In this document: piece by piece, positions 52,595 to 62,253 of the stretch
How positions within the stretch are numbered: position 1 is the stretch's first letter
Layout of the letters: the number at the start of each line of letters is the position of its first letter
From: Candidatus Bacteroides pullicola
GTDB taxonomy: Bacteria > Bacteroidota > Bacteroidia > Bacteroidales > Bacteroidaceae
NCBI GenBank assembly: GCA_019115825.1
Contig: DXCV01000065.1
Location: 37,340 to 101,339 of the forward strand
Direction: 5' to 3'
Length of the DNA: 64,000 nucleotides
The notes under the pieces: generated by a model
The model's input: only the letters and a program-made list of their open reading frames with translations
Told to the model about the DNA's origin: nothing
Databases searched by the model: none
Translations under genes and position numbers: made by a program

Positions 52595-54691
52595 ATGATG
52601 CGAGCGGTTTTTAGGGTTTGTTTACTTCTTCTGTGCCTTTTGCAGGCGGAGCTTCCGGTCTGTGCACAGATGCGTCAGGCGGGAAAAGTGACCTTGCAAA
52701 ACTCCGGGCGTAAACCTCTGTCCGGAGTGCAAGTGAAGGCCATGGGAGCTGTCCCCGCCAGTAGTGACGTGCAGGGGAATTTCAGCTTGCACTTCAACAA
52801 AGCCAGACCCGGACAGCTGCTGCTGTTGGACGAGGTCTATAAAGAGGGGTATGAGTTGGTCAACGAGCAGGCTTTGAAACGCTGGACCGTCTCCTCCTCG
52901 CGCACGCTTCCCGTCGTGATGTGCCCCAAAGGAACATTGGCCTCCGCGCAAGAGAAATATTACGAAATAGGAAAGAGCCACAATATGGCTCGCTATGCCG
53001 AGGCTTGCCACAAGTTGGAAGAGCAACTGAAACAAAACCGGTTGAGCGTGGAGCAGTACAATGCCCGGCTGAATGAGATTTCAGAAGCCTATCAGAAGAC
53101 CATGGCGCAGCTCGAAGATTATGCCTACGCCATGGCCTGCTATAACCGGGATGATTTGGACCGGATGAGCGTCCGGGCATTGGCCTTGGTGGAGCAAGGG
53201 AAAGTGGATGAAGCGCTGTCCTTGTATGAGAAAGCGCAATTGGTCCGTATATATCAAGGCTTGGAAGTGAAAGAAATCCAGGCGGAACAGGAGTTGGAGT
53301 CCATGCTGCCGTCCCTACGTCTGAATGCGGACATCTGCCTTTTTGCCGGCGGCGAAGAAAACATCGGGAAAGCGCGGGACATCTATGAAGCCATTGCTTG
53401 GAGCGACACCACGAATGCATCCTATGCTTACGAGTATGCTGAGTTTCTCACCGGTCAGCTCTTGCTGTTTGAGGAGGCCAAGCCTTGGCTGCTGCGGGCT
53501 TTGCGGCATACTACGGACCCATTGCAGCGGGCTGAATTGTATTCGGGACTGGGCATGATAACCACCTATACAGGCGAGCTGAAGCAAAGTCAGTCTTATT
53601 TGGCCAAAGCGGGGGGCATCTATGAAGAATTGGTGACCCAGGAGGATTATAAGAATGACGCTTATTTCAATATGGCATATGCCACTTATGCGCTGAATGA
53701 GGGGCGTTTCTGGGATGCTTCGGAAATGAGCATCAATGCGTTCGAGGTCTTGGCAGAAGGGTTGAAGTATGCTACCAAGGCTGTGCAACTGCAGCCTGAG
53801 AAATATGTATACCAGTTCGCTTTTTACACCACTGACCTTTTGGGCGCTACAAATGATTTTGCAGTGCAATACCGCCAAAAGAAAGATGATATTTTGCAGG
53901 GTGCGGTTACCTTTGGCTCTTTGGCTTTGGAGATGTTGGATTGGGCAGATGAGAAAGAAAAAATTAAAATTGCCCAGTTGAAGGCTGGAATTTATAATGG
54001 TTTGTCTGTCATTTATGCCAATTTTGGTCAAACGGAGCCGAGCATGACGTATGCAGATTCCTGCCGTATGGTAGTGGAAGAAAATGAGGCTCTGAATCCT
54101 GTGCTTTTCCGGCCTTTGTTGGCGCAAAATCTGACAGCCGTAGGACAAAACCTATATCTGGCGGAAGAGTATGAGGCTGCTATCCCTTATTTTTTCGAGT
54201 CCTATCAGATTTCAAAAGACTTACCCTTTTTGACAAGGACAACCTTATCGGCGTTGCATGCGTTGATGCTCTGTGTGCCCGGAATGACGGAGAAACAAAT
54301 CGTGGAGCTTTCACGGCTTGCTGTGGACTTCCTGCGTGCACATCCTCAGGTTTTGGCTCCCAGGATAGCATTCGATATATATTGGATTTATATTAATCTC
54401 AATGCTGCGTTGGGCAAGGATTTGCCGTTTTGTGAGGAAATGATGCTGGAGATGCTGGCTCTCATCCAAGAAGAAGATACGGAAAAGGTTTGGTTTGATG
54501 ATGTGTCCTACGTGGAACAGTTGGCAACTGTGCTTTACGCCATGTATCGTCATCATGGGACAGTTGTAACGGACAGAAAAACAAAGCGTGCGGTCTTGGA
54601 CAAAGCCATTGAAATCGTGGGGAGGTATCCGGATTTGCCGGAGATGGAAATCAATCAACAGGTCATAGAGGCATTATGGATAGAAGATTAA
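52595..54691 (+). CDS. Secreted protein with Ig-like domain, coiled coil and TPR-like repeats
   Basis: 698 aa. A signal peptide ends near PVCAQ (residue 25). Residues 30-110 form a carboxypeptidase-regulatory-like domain (GRKPLSGVQVKAM, then SSDVQGNFSLHFNK). VVMCPKG leads into a helical/coiled-coil region (about 115-200). The rest is a long array of TPR-like helices (KVDEALSLYEKAQLV, YTGELKQSQSYLAKAGGIYE, YEAAIPYFFESYQISK). It probably binds other proteins in the periplasm or at the surface. It lies 18 bases after the TIR-like gene. Its first 230 residues are paralogous to the next protein, which lacks the TPR part. Confidence 0.82.
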   Translation: MMRAVFRVCLLLLCLLQAELPVCAQMRQAGKVTLQNSGRKPLSGVQVKAMGAVPASSDVQGNFSLHFNKARPGQLLLLDEVYKEGYELVNEQALKRWTVSSSRTLPVVMCPKGTLASAQEKYYEIGKSHNMARYAEACHKLEEQLKQNRLSVEQYNARLNEISEAYQKTMAQLEDYAYAMACYNRDDLDRMSVRALALVEQGKVDEALSLYEKAQLVRIYQGLEVKEIQAEQELESMLPSLRLNADICLFAGGEENIGKARDIYEAIAWSDTTNASYAYEYAEFLTGQLLLFEEAKPWLLRALRHTTDPLQRAELYSGLGMITTYTGELKQSQSYLAKAGGIYEELVTQEDYKNDAYFNMAYATYALNEGRFWDASEMSINAFEVLAEGLKYATKAVQLQPEKYVYQFAFYTTDLLGATNDFAVQYRQKKDDILQGAVTFGSLALEMLDWADEKEKIKIAQLKAGIYNGLSVIYANFGQTEPSMTYADSCRMVVEENEALNPVLFRPLLAQNLTAVGQNLYLAEEYEAAIPYFFESYQISKDLPFLTRTTLSALHALMLCVPGMTEKQIVELSRLAVDFLRAHPQVLAPRIAFDIYWIYINLNAALGKDLPFCEEMMLEMLALIQEEDTEKVWFDDVSYVEQLATVLYAMYRHHGTVVTDRKTKRAVLDKAIEIVGRYPDLPEMEINQQVIEALWIED

Positions 54692-55497
54692 TCCTTTTAT
54701 TCGTCGTATTTTCCCTGAGTTGTGCATCCCTTTCCGCACAGCTTGTCCAAAAGGGGCTTGCGCTGTTGCAGAACTCAGGCAAGCAGCCGTTGGCGCAGGT
54801 CTCTTTGTTGGTATCCGGTGCGGCGCCTGCAACTTCGGACAGCCGTGGGCAATTCAATTTGCATTTTGCCACTCACAAGGAGGGAGACCAGGTGCGTACC
54901 ATCCAGATTGACAAGCCCGGCTATGAATTGGTCAATCTGAAAGATGTGGAACTGTGGAACTTGTCAGCCACCACTCCTTTTGTAGTGGTCATGTGTCCTA
55001 AGGGAGCTTTGGAGGAGAGTCGGCGCAGGTATTACAAGCTGGGCGAGGACCGTTACCGCCGCCTGTATCAAGAGAAGTTAGGGGAACTGGAACGTGCCTT
55101 GGCTGAGCATAAACTGCAAGAGAAAGAATATCTGGCCAAGATGGTGGACGCCAACCGTCAGTTGCAGAGTGCCATGGCTCGGTTGGAGTCTTTCTGCGAC
55201 CGCTTTGCCCGCATCAACCGGGATATGTTGGATGAGTTGGACAAACAGGCTTTGGACAAGTTGGACCAAGGGGATGTCGAAGGAGCCATCCGGGTGTATG
55301 AGGAAGCCCGCCTGTTGGAGACCTTCAATCAGAAACGGCAATGGCGCGACTCCCTGCGTGAAGAAAAGATTGTCATTTATGAGAAAATCCAAGAGGAGAT
55401 AAAGCTGTTGGAGCAAGAAGGCTCGCAAGCTGCTTTGGCGCGGAGGGACAGCCTGATGCAGTTCTTGGAAGAGAATCAGCCGTCCGCAGACGAGTGA
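54676..55497 (+). CDS. Secreted Ig-like/coiled-coil protein, short paralogue without TPRs
   Basis: 273 aa. The signal peptide ends near SLSAQ (residue 22). It repeats the N-terminal plan of the previous protein: GKQPLAQVSLLVSG with SDSRGQFNLHF, then VVMCPKGALEESRRRYYKLG, a coiled coil, and INRDMLDELDKQALDKLDQG, which aligns with YNRDDLDRMSVRALALVEQG. It ends in a charged coiled coil. The start overlaps the upstream gene by 16 bases. It could compete with or partner the TPR paralogue; function is not known. Confidence 0.82.
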   Translation: MDRRLILLFVVFSLSCASLSAQLVQKGLALLQNSGKQPLAQVSLLVSGAAPATSDSRGQFNLHFATHKEGDQVRTIQIDKPGYELVNLKDVELWNLSATTPFVVVMCPKGALEESRRRYYKLGEDRYRRLYQEKLGELERALAEHKLQEKEYLAKMVDANRQLQSAMARLESFCDRFARINRDMLDELDKQALDKLDQGDVEGAIRVYEEARLLETFNQKRQWRDSLREEKIVIYEKIQEEIKLLEQEGSQAALARRDSLMQFLEENQPSADE

Positions 55498-55591
55498 GCA
55501 GTTGATAGCCAATTTGCCACATTCACTTTGCAGATAGTGTTACGGATATATAAAAGAGCATTTTATTACAGAAAAAAGTATGGGATAGGGC

Positions 55592-55621
55592 ATTGCCGTA
55601 AGCAGAAAAATGCTACTTTTG
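55592..55621 (+). promoter_or_regulatory. pckA promoter
   Basis: TACTTTTG at 55614-55621 with ATTG at 55592-55595 as a possible -33 (18-base spacer). The leader is about 58 bases to the ATG. Confidence 0.6.
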
Positions 55622-55685
55622 CAGGCGAAAAGCGGAAAGTTAAGAAAAATCATCAACCAAATACCAATTTAAAAACTTAAAGAAA

Positions 55686-57293
55686 ATGGCAAATTTAGAT
55701 TTAAGCAAGTATGGTATCGTAGACGTGAAGGAGATTCTCCACAACCCGTCTTACGAAGTATTGTTCGAAGAAGAGACCAAGGCTGGTTTGGAAGGCTATG
55801 AGAAAGGCCAGGTTACGGAGCTCGGCGCCGTAAACGTGATGACCGGTATCTACACGGGTCGTTCGCCTAAGGACAAATTCTTTGTATATAATGAAGCCAG
55901 CAAGGACACTGTATGGTGGACTTCTGATGAATATAAGAACGACAACAAGCCCTGCTCTGAAGAGGCTTGGGCTGACTTGAAGGCTAAGGCTGTGAAGCAG
56001 CTGAGCGGCAAGCGTCTGTTCGTGATGGATACGTTCTGCGGCGCTAACCCCGCTACTCGTCTGAAAGTGCGCTTCATCATGGAAGTGGCATGGCAGGCTC
56101 ACTTCGTGAAGAACATGTTCATCCGTCCGACGGAAGAGGAACTGGCCAACTATGGCGAGCCCGATTTCGTTTCTTTCAACGCTGCCAAGGCTAAGGTTGA
56201 GAACTACAAGGAACTGGGCCTGAACTCTGAGACGGCTACGGTGTTCAACCTGAAGACTAACGAGCAGGTTATCCTGAACACGTGGTACGGCGGTGAGATG
56301 AAGAAGGGTATCTTCTCCATCATGAACTACCTGAACCCGCTGCGTGGCATCGCTTCCATGCACTGCTCTGCCAACACCAACATGGAGGGTACCGACACGG
56401 CTATCTTCTTCGGTCTGTCCGGCACGGGTAAGACTACGCTGTCCACTGACCCGAAGCGTCTGCTCATCGGCGACGACGAACACGGCTGGGACGACGAAGG
56501 CGTGTTCAACTACGAGGGCGGCTGCTATGCCAAGGTTATCAACCTCGACAAGGAGAGCGAGCCCGATATCTACAACGCCATCAAGCGCGACGCTCTGCTG
56601 GAGAACGTAACGGTTGACGCCAACGGTGTTATCGACTTCGCTGACAAGAGCGTTACGGAGAACACCCGCGTATCTTATCCTATCTACCACATCAACAACA
56701 TCGTGAAGCCCGTTTCCAAGGGTCCTCACGCTCATCAGGTAATCTTCCTGTCTGCCGATGCCTTCGGCGTACTGCCTCCCGTATCCATCTTGGACGACCA
56801 GCAGGCTCAGTACTACTTCCTGTCCGGCTTCACGGCTAAGTTGGCCGGTACGGAGCGTGGCATCACGGAACCGACTCCGACGTTCTCCGCTTGCTTCGGC
56901 GCTGCTTTCTTGAGCTTGCATCCGACGAAGTATGCCGAAGAGCTGGTTAAGAAGATGAACAAGGTGGGCGCTAAGGCTTACTTGGTGAACACCGGTTGGA
57001 ACGGCACCGGCAAGCGTATCTCTATCCGCGACACTCGTGGTATCATCGACGCTATCCTGGACGGTTCCATCGACAAGGCTCCGACGAAGACCATCCCGTA
57101 CTTCAACTTCGTGGTTCCGACTGAATTGCCGGGCGTAGATCCGAAGATCCTCGATCCTCGCGACACTTACGACTGCGCTTGCAAGTGGGAAGAGAAGGCT
57201 AAAGACCTGGCTGGCCGCTTCATCAAGAACTTCGCTAAGTTCGAAGGCAACGAAGCCGGTAAGGCTTTGGTTGCTGCCGGTCCGAAGCTCTAA
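55686..57293 (+). CDS. pckA: Phosphoenolpyruvate carboxykinase (ATP)
   Basis: A 535-aa cytosolic enzyme. In Bacteroides-type fermentation it runs towards carboxylation, fixing CO2 into oxaloacetate on the succinate pathway. The kinase-1a P-loop [11 protein letters not shown] (about residue 244) and kinase-2a [21 protein letters not shown] are intact, and TGRSPKDKF and [10 protein letters not shown] are family blocks. Codon use (many GCT, GGT, AAG, CGT) differs from neighbouring GC-rich genes and fits high expression. A terminator follows at 57323. Confidence 0.97.
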   Translation: MANLDLSKYGIVDVKEILHNPSYEVLFEEETKAGLEGYEKGQVTELGAVNVMTGIYTGRSPKDKFFVYNEASKDTVWWTSDEYKNDNKPCSEEAWADLKAKAVKQLSGKRLFVMDTFCGANPATRLKVRFIMEVAWQAHFVKNMFIRPTEEELANYGEPDFVSFNAAKAKVENYKELGLNSETATVFNLKTNEQVILNTWYGGEMKKGIFSIMNYLNPLRGIASMHCSANTNMEGTDTAIFFGLSGTGKTTLSTDPKRLLIGDDEHGWDDEGVFNYEGGCYAKVINLDKESEPDIYNAIKRDALLENVTVDANGVIDFADKSVTENTRVSYPIYHINNIVKPVSKGPHAHQVIFLSADAFGVLPPVSILDDQQAQYYFLSGFTAKLAGTERGITEPTPTFSACFGAAFLSLHPTKYAEELVKKMNKVGAKAYLVNTGWNGTGKRISIRDTRGIIDAILDGSIDKAPTKTIPYFNFVVPTELPGVDPKILDPRDTYDCACKWEEKAKDLAGRFIKNFAKFEGNEAGKALVAAGPKL

Positions 57294-57322
57294 TAGAAAG
57301 TTAGATTATACAATATGATAAA

Positions 57323-57360
57323 GAGAGGGACTCAGATTCATCCGGGTTCCTCTTTTTTTA
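57323..57360 (+). terminator. pckA terminator
   Basis: AGAGGGAC pairs with GGTTCCTCT (one G-U) and is followed by seven T residues. It overlaps the only in-frame start upstream of the GH31 gene, so that start at 57315 is rejected. Confidence 0.8.
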
Positions 57361-57383
57361 CTTTATATGCCTTTATATACCTT

Positions 57384-60300
57384 ATGAACAGAATCACTAT
57401 CTCCGGCAAGACTTGGCGACTGTTTCCGTCCGCCTTGTTATTGTCTGCATCGCTGGTGTGCGGCAACGTATATGCTGTTTCCGCCTCGCCGGCAGGAAGC
57501 ACAACCGAAGCAACGCAAGGCATCCGCATCGTGGATGTCGTACCCCTTAATCCCACAACTGTGGAAATCATCTACTCCAACCAACAACGCCTGACGTTAG
57601 ACTTCTACGGCAACAACATTTTCCGCCTGTTCCATGATCCGAAAGGCGGCATCCTGCGCGACCCCGTGGCCCATCCTGAAGCGCAAATCCTGGTAGACCA
57701 GCCGCGCAAGGACGTCAGCCCGTTGCAAATCGGGCAGGAGGCAGGCCATATCTCTGTCGGCACAGACCGCATCCTGGTGACATTTGATAAGAACACGACC
57801 CTGATGAGCGTGAAAGACCTTCAGACGGGCCGCACCGTGCTGGAAGAAGCCGCTCCCGCCACTTTCGACAAGAAGCAAGTGACCCTGACGCTGAAGGAAC
57901 AGCCGCAGGAATACTTCTATGGCGGCGGCGTGCAGAACGGCCGCTTCTCCCACAAAGGAAAAACCATTGCTATCGAGAACCAGAACAGCTGGACGGACGG
58001 CGGCGTGGCTTCGCCTAATCCGTTCTACTGGTCCACGGCCGGCTACGGCATCCTGTGGTACACCTTTGCCCAAGGTGAATATGACTTTGGCCGGAAGCAA
58101 CAGAAGCTTGTGACGTTGAGCCACCGGACAGACTACTTGGACCTCTTCGTCATGGTGGACGAGCAACCCGTCGCCCTGCTGAACGACTATTACCAACTGA
58201 CAGGAAATCCCGTACTGTTGCCCAAGTTCGGCTTCTACGAAGGCCACCTGAACGCCTACAACCGTGACTATTGGAAGGAAGACGAGAAAGGCATCCTCTT
58301 CGAGGACGGCAAGCGTTACAAGGAAAGTCAAAAAGACAATGGAGGCATCAAGGAATCGCTGAACGGCGAGAAGCAGAACTACCAGTTCTCTGCCCGCGCC
58401 GTCATCGACCGTTACAAGGCGCACGACATGCCGCTGGGTTGGCTCTTGCCTAACGACGGCTATGGTGCCGGTTATGGACAGACCGGTAGCTTGGACGGTA
58501 ATGTACAAAATCTGAAGACTCTGACGGACTATGCCCGCCAAAATGGCGTGGAAATCGGTCTTTGGACGCAGTCCGATCTCCATCCTAAGGAAGGTGTGGA
58601 GCCGTTGCTGCAACGCGACATCGTGAAGGAAGTGCGCGACGCCGGTGTGCGTGTGCTCAAGACGGACGTAGCCTGGGTAGGTGCCGGATACTCCTTCGGA
58701 TTGAACGGCATCACCGACGTGGCACAGATCATGACCTACTATGGCAACAATGCCCGTCCCTTCATCATCAGCCTGGACGGCTGGGCAGGCACGCAACGCT
58801 ATGCGGGCATCTGGTCGGGCGACCAGACGGGCGGCAACTGGGAATACATCCGCTTCCATATCCCCACCTACATCGGCTCCGGCCTGTCGGGCAACCCCAA
58901 TATCACGTCGGACATGGACGGCATCTTCGGCGGAAAGAACCTCGTGGTCAACACACGCGACTTCCAGTGGAAGACTTTCACGCCTATGCAGCTTAACATG
59001 GACGGTTGGGGCGCCAACGAGAAGTATCCCCACGCCTTGGGCGAGCCGGCTACTTCCATCAACCGCTGGTACCTGAAGTTGAAGTCCGAGCTGATGCCCT
59101 ACACGTACAGCATCGCCCGCGAGGCGGTGGACGGACTGCCCATGATGCGTGCCCTCTTCTTGGAATACCCCAACCGCTACACCTGGGGCAAGGCCACGCA
59201 GTATGAATATCTCTACGGTCCATATTTTCTGGTGGCTCCCATCTACCAAGCTACCAAGGCCGACGAGGAGGGCAACGACGTGCGCAACGGCATCTACCTG
59301 CCCAAAGGCACGTGGATAGACTACTTCAACGGCGACCGCTATGAGGGCGGACGCATCATCAATAACTACGACGCCCCGCTGTGGAAGCTGCCCGTGTTCG
59401 TCAAGAGCGGCGCTATCATACCCTTGGCCAATCCGAACAACAACGTGCACGAGATAGACCAATCCCTGCGCATCTACGAGCTGTATCCCGACGGTTACAG
59501 TGCCTTCAACGAATATGACGACGACGGTACCACCGAGGCTTATCGCACGGAGGAAGCCTTTGCCCGCACCTACATCGAGTCGCAGGTGGACGAGAAAGGC
59601 CGTGTGACCATCACCATCCATCCCACGGAGGGCACCTTCGAAGGCATGGTCAAGGAGAAGTCCACCGAACTGCGCGTCAATGTCACGGCTCAGCCCAAGA
59701 AGGTGACAGCCCGCATCGGCAGCAAGAAAGTGAAACTGACGGAAGTGGCTTCCTTGGAGGCTTTCCAAAAGGGCGAGAACGTCTTCTTCTACGAGGAAGC
59801 ACCCAACCTGAACCGTTTCGCCACGCCGGGCACACCCTTTGCAGAGAAGGTCATCACCAAGAATCCGCAACTGCGCGTGAAGCTGGCCAAGACCGATGTC
59901 ACCGCTGCCGCTACCGTGGTGACCGTTGACGGTTACTCCTTCGAGCCTGCAAGCCTGCTTGCAGGCACGGGTACGCTCGCTGCGCCGACCGCCGCAGTAG
60001 ACGCCGCCGACATCACTGCCTACACGCTGAAACCCACGTGGGCAGCGGTAGACAACGCCGACTACTACGAAATCCTGTTCGACAGCATGACATACAGCAC
60101 CATCCGCGACACCGAACTGCTGTTCGAGGATCTGCGTCCTGAGACGGACTACAACTTCCAGATACGTGCCGTCAACAAGGACGGATATTCAGACTGGACG
60201 GCCTTCGCCGCCACCACCAAGTCCGACCCGCTGGAGTTTGCCATCCGTGGCATTACAGGCACCACCAGCATCCGCAACCAGGGTGGCTCGCTGCGCCGCC

Positions 60301-61247
60301 TCTTCGACTTCGAGGAGGGCGAACTGTGGCACACGTCGTATGATGCCTCGTCCGTGCCCTTCGACCTCGTGGCTGACCTGCACGCTGTCTGCCAGTTGGA
60401 CAAGTTCCAGTATGTGCCGCGCGACAATGCAGGCAACGGCACCCTGCTGAAGGGCACCGTCAGCTACAGCATGGACAAGCAGAACTGGACTGAAGCCGGT
60501 ACCTTCGAGTGGAAGCGTGACAACAGCGTGAAGACGTTCACCTTCAGCGAGCAGCCTACCGCACGCTATGTCCGCCTGCACGTCACCGAGGCCGTGGGCA
60601 ACTTCGGCTCAGGCCGCGAACTCTACATCTTCAAGGTACCTGAGACAGAGAGCTACTTGCCCGGCGACATCAACCACGACCGTCTGGTGGACGAGAACGA
60701 CCTGACGTCTTACACCAACTATACGGGTCTGCGCCAGGGCGATGCCGACTTCGAGGGTTACATCAGCAACGGCGACTTGAACCGCAACGGTTTGATTGAT
60801 GCCTATGACATCTCTACCGTGGCCACTCGTCTGGAAGGAGGCATTGCGCCGCAGCGCCCCGACACCTTGCAAGGCACCGTGATGTTGAGCATCGCCAAGA
60901 AGTCCTACAAGGCGGGCGAGACCATCGACATCGTGGTGCGTGGACAGGGATTGAACGGGGTCAATGCCCTCAGCTTTGCCCTGCCCTACGATGCTACAGC
61001 CTATGAGTTTGCCGGCATCGAAGCAGGTGCGGTGGGCGAGATGCGCAACCTGACGAACGACCGCCTGCACACCAACGGCGTGAAGGCGCTCTATCCCACC
61101 TTTGTGAATATCGGCGACCGCAAGACCTTGCAGGGCGACAGCGTCCTCTTCACTATCCGCCTGAAAGCGAAGAAGGATGTGAAGTTCGACCTCAAGGCTC
61201 AGGACGGCATGCTGGTGAACAAGACGATGGAATACATCGGGTTCTGA
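57384..61247 (+). CDS. GH31 glycosidase with FN3, F5/8-type, dockerin-like and cohesin-like modules
   Basis: A 1287-aa exported enzyme (signal peptide to about residue 37). A galactose-mutarotase-like N-domain is followed by the GH31 barrel; the nucleophile is probably Asp428 in RVLKTDVAWVG, and GWAGTQRYAGIWSGDQTGGN is a further conserved block. After the beta domains come an FN3 domain (about 865-950), an F5/8 C or CBM32-like domain (about 955-1085), a dockerin-like pair of Ca loops (GDINHDRLVDENDL and GDLNRNGLIDAYDI, about 1093-1155), and a cohesin-like C-terminus (VMLSIAKKSYKAGETIDIVV, about 1165-1287). Substrate could be alpha-glucan or xyloglucan oligosaccharide; not decided by sequence. 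Confidence 0.88.
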   Translation: MNRITISGKTWRLFPSALLLSASLVCGNVYAVSASPAGSTTEATQGIRIVDVVPLNPTTVEIIYSNQQRLTLDFYGNNIFRLFHDPKGGILRDPVAHPEAQILVDQPRKDVSPLQIGQEAGHISVGTDRILVTFDKNTTLMSVKDLQTGRTVLEEAAPATFDKKQVTLTLKEQPQEYFYGGGVQNGRFSHKGKTIAIENQNSWTDGGVASPNPFYWSTAGYGILWYTFAQGEYDFGRKQQKLVTLSHRTDYLDLFVMVDEQPVALLNDYYQLTGNPVLLPKFGFYEGHLNAYNRDYWKEDEKGILFEDGKRYKESQKDNGGIKESLNGEKQNYQFSARAVIDRYKAHDMPLGWLLPNDGYGAGYGQTGSLDGNVQNLKTLTDYARQNGVEIGLWTQSDLHPKEGVEPLLQRDIVKEVRDAGVRVLKTDVAWVGAGYSFGLNGITDVAQIMTYYGNNARPFIISLDGWAGTQRYAGIWSGDQTGGNWEYIRFHIPTYIGSGLSGNPNITSDMDGIFGGKNLVVNTRDFQWKTFTPMQLNMDGWGANEKYPHALGEPATSINRWYLKLKSELMPYTYSIAREAVDGLPMMRALFLEYPNRYTWGKATQYEYLYGPYFLVAPIYQATKADEEGNDVRNGIYLPKGTWIDYFNGDRYEGGRIINNYDAPLWKLPVFVKSGAIIPLANPNNNVHEIDQSLRIYELYPDGYSAFNEYDDDGTTEAYRTEEAFARTYIESQVDEKGRVTITIHPTEGTFEGMVKEKSTELRVNVTAQPKKVTARIGSKKVKLTEVASLEAFQKGENVFFYEEAPNLNRFATPGTPFAEKVITKNPQLRVKLAKTDVTAAATVVTVDGYSFEPASLLAGTGTLAAPTAAVDAADITAYTLKPTWAAVDNADYYEILFDSMTYSTIRDTELLFEDLRPETDYNFQIRAVNKDGYSDWTAFAATTKSDPLEFAIRGITGTTSIRNQGGSLRRLFDFEEGELWHTSYDASSVPFDLVADLHAVCQLDKFQYVPRDNAGNGTLLKGTVSYSMDKQNWTEAGTFEWKRDNSVKTFTFSEQPTARYVRLHVTEAVGNFGSGRELYIFKVPETESYLPGDINHDRLVDENDLTSYTNYTGLRQGDADFEGYISNGDLNRNGLIDAYDISTVATRLEGGIAPQRPDTLQGTVMLSIAKKSYKAGETIDIVVRGQGLNGVNALSFALPYDATAYEFAGIEAGAVGEMRNLTNDRLHTNGVKALYPTFVNIGDRKTLQGDSVLFTIRLKAKKDVKFDLKAQDGMLVNKTMEYIGF

Positions 61248-61272
61248 TTGGAAATCAACTGAAATAACTGGA

Positions 61273-61308
61273 AGAGGGCATATCTGTTTGGATACGCCCT
61301 CTTTTTTG
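61273..61308 (+). terminator. GH31 gene terminator
   Basis: AGAGGGCATATC pairs with GATACGCCCTCT (one bulge/mismatch) followed by six T residues. Confidence 0.85.
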
Positions 61309-61437
61309 TGGTTTCCGTAAATACCTACTTTAGCCCGTCAAACACCCACTTTCCCATCACCCGAAAGGGTGAGTAGGAAGTAAATATCAATCATAATAGG
61401 CGCTTTCATTCAGGACAGGCAGAAATATATAAAGATG

Positions 61438-61469
61438 TTTCGTGTTTAAGAAACTTATGGCTATCTTTG
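61438..61469 (+). promoter_or_regulatory. Promoter of the HigBA-type pair
   Basis: TTTC (61438-61441), 20 bases, TATCTTTG (61462-61469). The leader to the toxin ATG is about 20 bases. Confidence 0.65.
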
Positions 61470-61495
61470 CACACGAAGGCATTTAAGTTAAAGAT

Positions 61496-61810
61496 ATGGC
61501 TGCATTCCAACTTGCGTTATTAGAAGAAGCAAAGGTTTTTCTCCGGAGCCTGCCAGAGCAAGCACGAAAAAAGATATTATACAACACTTGGAGGGTTGCA
61601 GGAGGCGAAAAAAACAGCGAATTCTTCAAAAAGCTGGAAAACTCCGAAATATGGGAATTCCGTACCTTGTACAATGGGACAGCATACCGCCTGTTTGCCT
61701 TTTGGGACACGGATGCGCAGACTTTGGTAGTAGCCACCCACGGGATTATAAAGAAAACTCAAAAGACACCGAAAAAAGAGATTGCACGGGCAGAGGCAAT
61801 CATGAAGTAA
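61496..61810 (+). CDS. higB: HigB/RelE-type toxin
   Basis: A 104-aa toxin of the RelE/HigB (phage gp49-like) group, ribosome-dependent mRNA interferases. Typical blocks are FKKLENSEIWEFRTLYNGTA, YRLFAFWD and VATHGIIKKTQKTPKKEIA with the C-terminal basic residues. It is encoded before its antitoxin, the HigBA order, with a 27-base gap. The pair has its own promoter and is AT-richer than its neighbours, suggesting transfer. Confidence 0.9.
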   Translation: MAAFQLALLEEAKVFLRSLPEQARKKILYNTWRVAGGEKNSEFFKKLENSEIWEFRTLYNGTAYRLFAFWDTDAQTLVVATHGIIKKTQKTPKKEIARAEAIMK

Positions 61811-61837
61811 TACTTTGAACTTAAAAAAATATAAGGT

Positions 61838-62176
61838 ATGAAACAGGTAGGAAACATGAAGCTCTACTCATTAGAGGAGGTGACAGATGAGATTATAGGG
61901 AAGAAAGGGACTCCTGAGCGGGATGATTTCGACCGCAAGGTGGAAGATGCCTTATATGCTTATAGAATCGGCGAGGCTATAAGGAACGCACGCCTCAAGC
62001 AAAACCTCACGCAGGAAGAGTTAGGAGAGCGTATCGGAGTGCAAAAGGCTCAAATATCCCGCATGGAAAGAGGGTACAGCATAAGCATTCCGACTATGAG
62101 CCGGGTATTTAAGGCATTGGGCATCGCAACGGCTACTCTTGATTTGGGAATAGCCGGTAAAGTTGCCTTATGGTAA
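61838..62176 (+). CDS. higA: HigA-type XRE-family antitoxin
   Basis: A 112-aa protein. The N-terminal 45 residues probably bind the toxin. The XRE helix-turn-helix spans about 50-105 (GEAIRNARLKQNLTQEELGE, then VQKAQISRMERG). It should neutralise the upstream toxin and repress the shared promoter. Alternative start MKLYSLEEV 18 bases downstream is possible. Confidence 0.9.
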   Translation: MKQVGNMKLYSLEEVTDEIIGKKGTPERDDFDRKVEDALYAYRIGEAIRNARLKQNLTQEELGERIGVQKAQISRMERGYSISIPTMSRVFKALGIATATLDLGIAGKVALW

Positions 62177-62253
62177 TTTAGCATATTATACTTTGCGCGG
62201 GATGAATTTGTGCATTTCTAAATGATAATTCATCGCCAACATTCTCCCGTTTC

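Noticed and set aside
57597..59870. 757-codon frame antisense to the GH31 gene
   Set aside because: Shadow of a conserved catalytic domain; no motif of its own.
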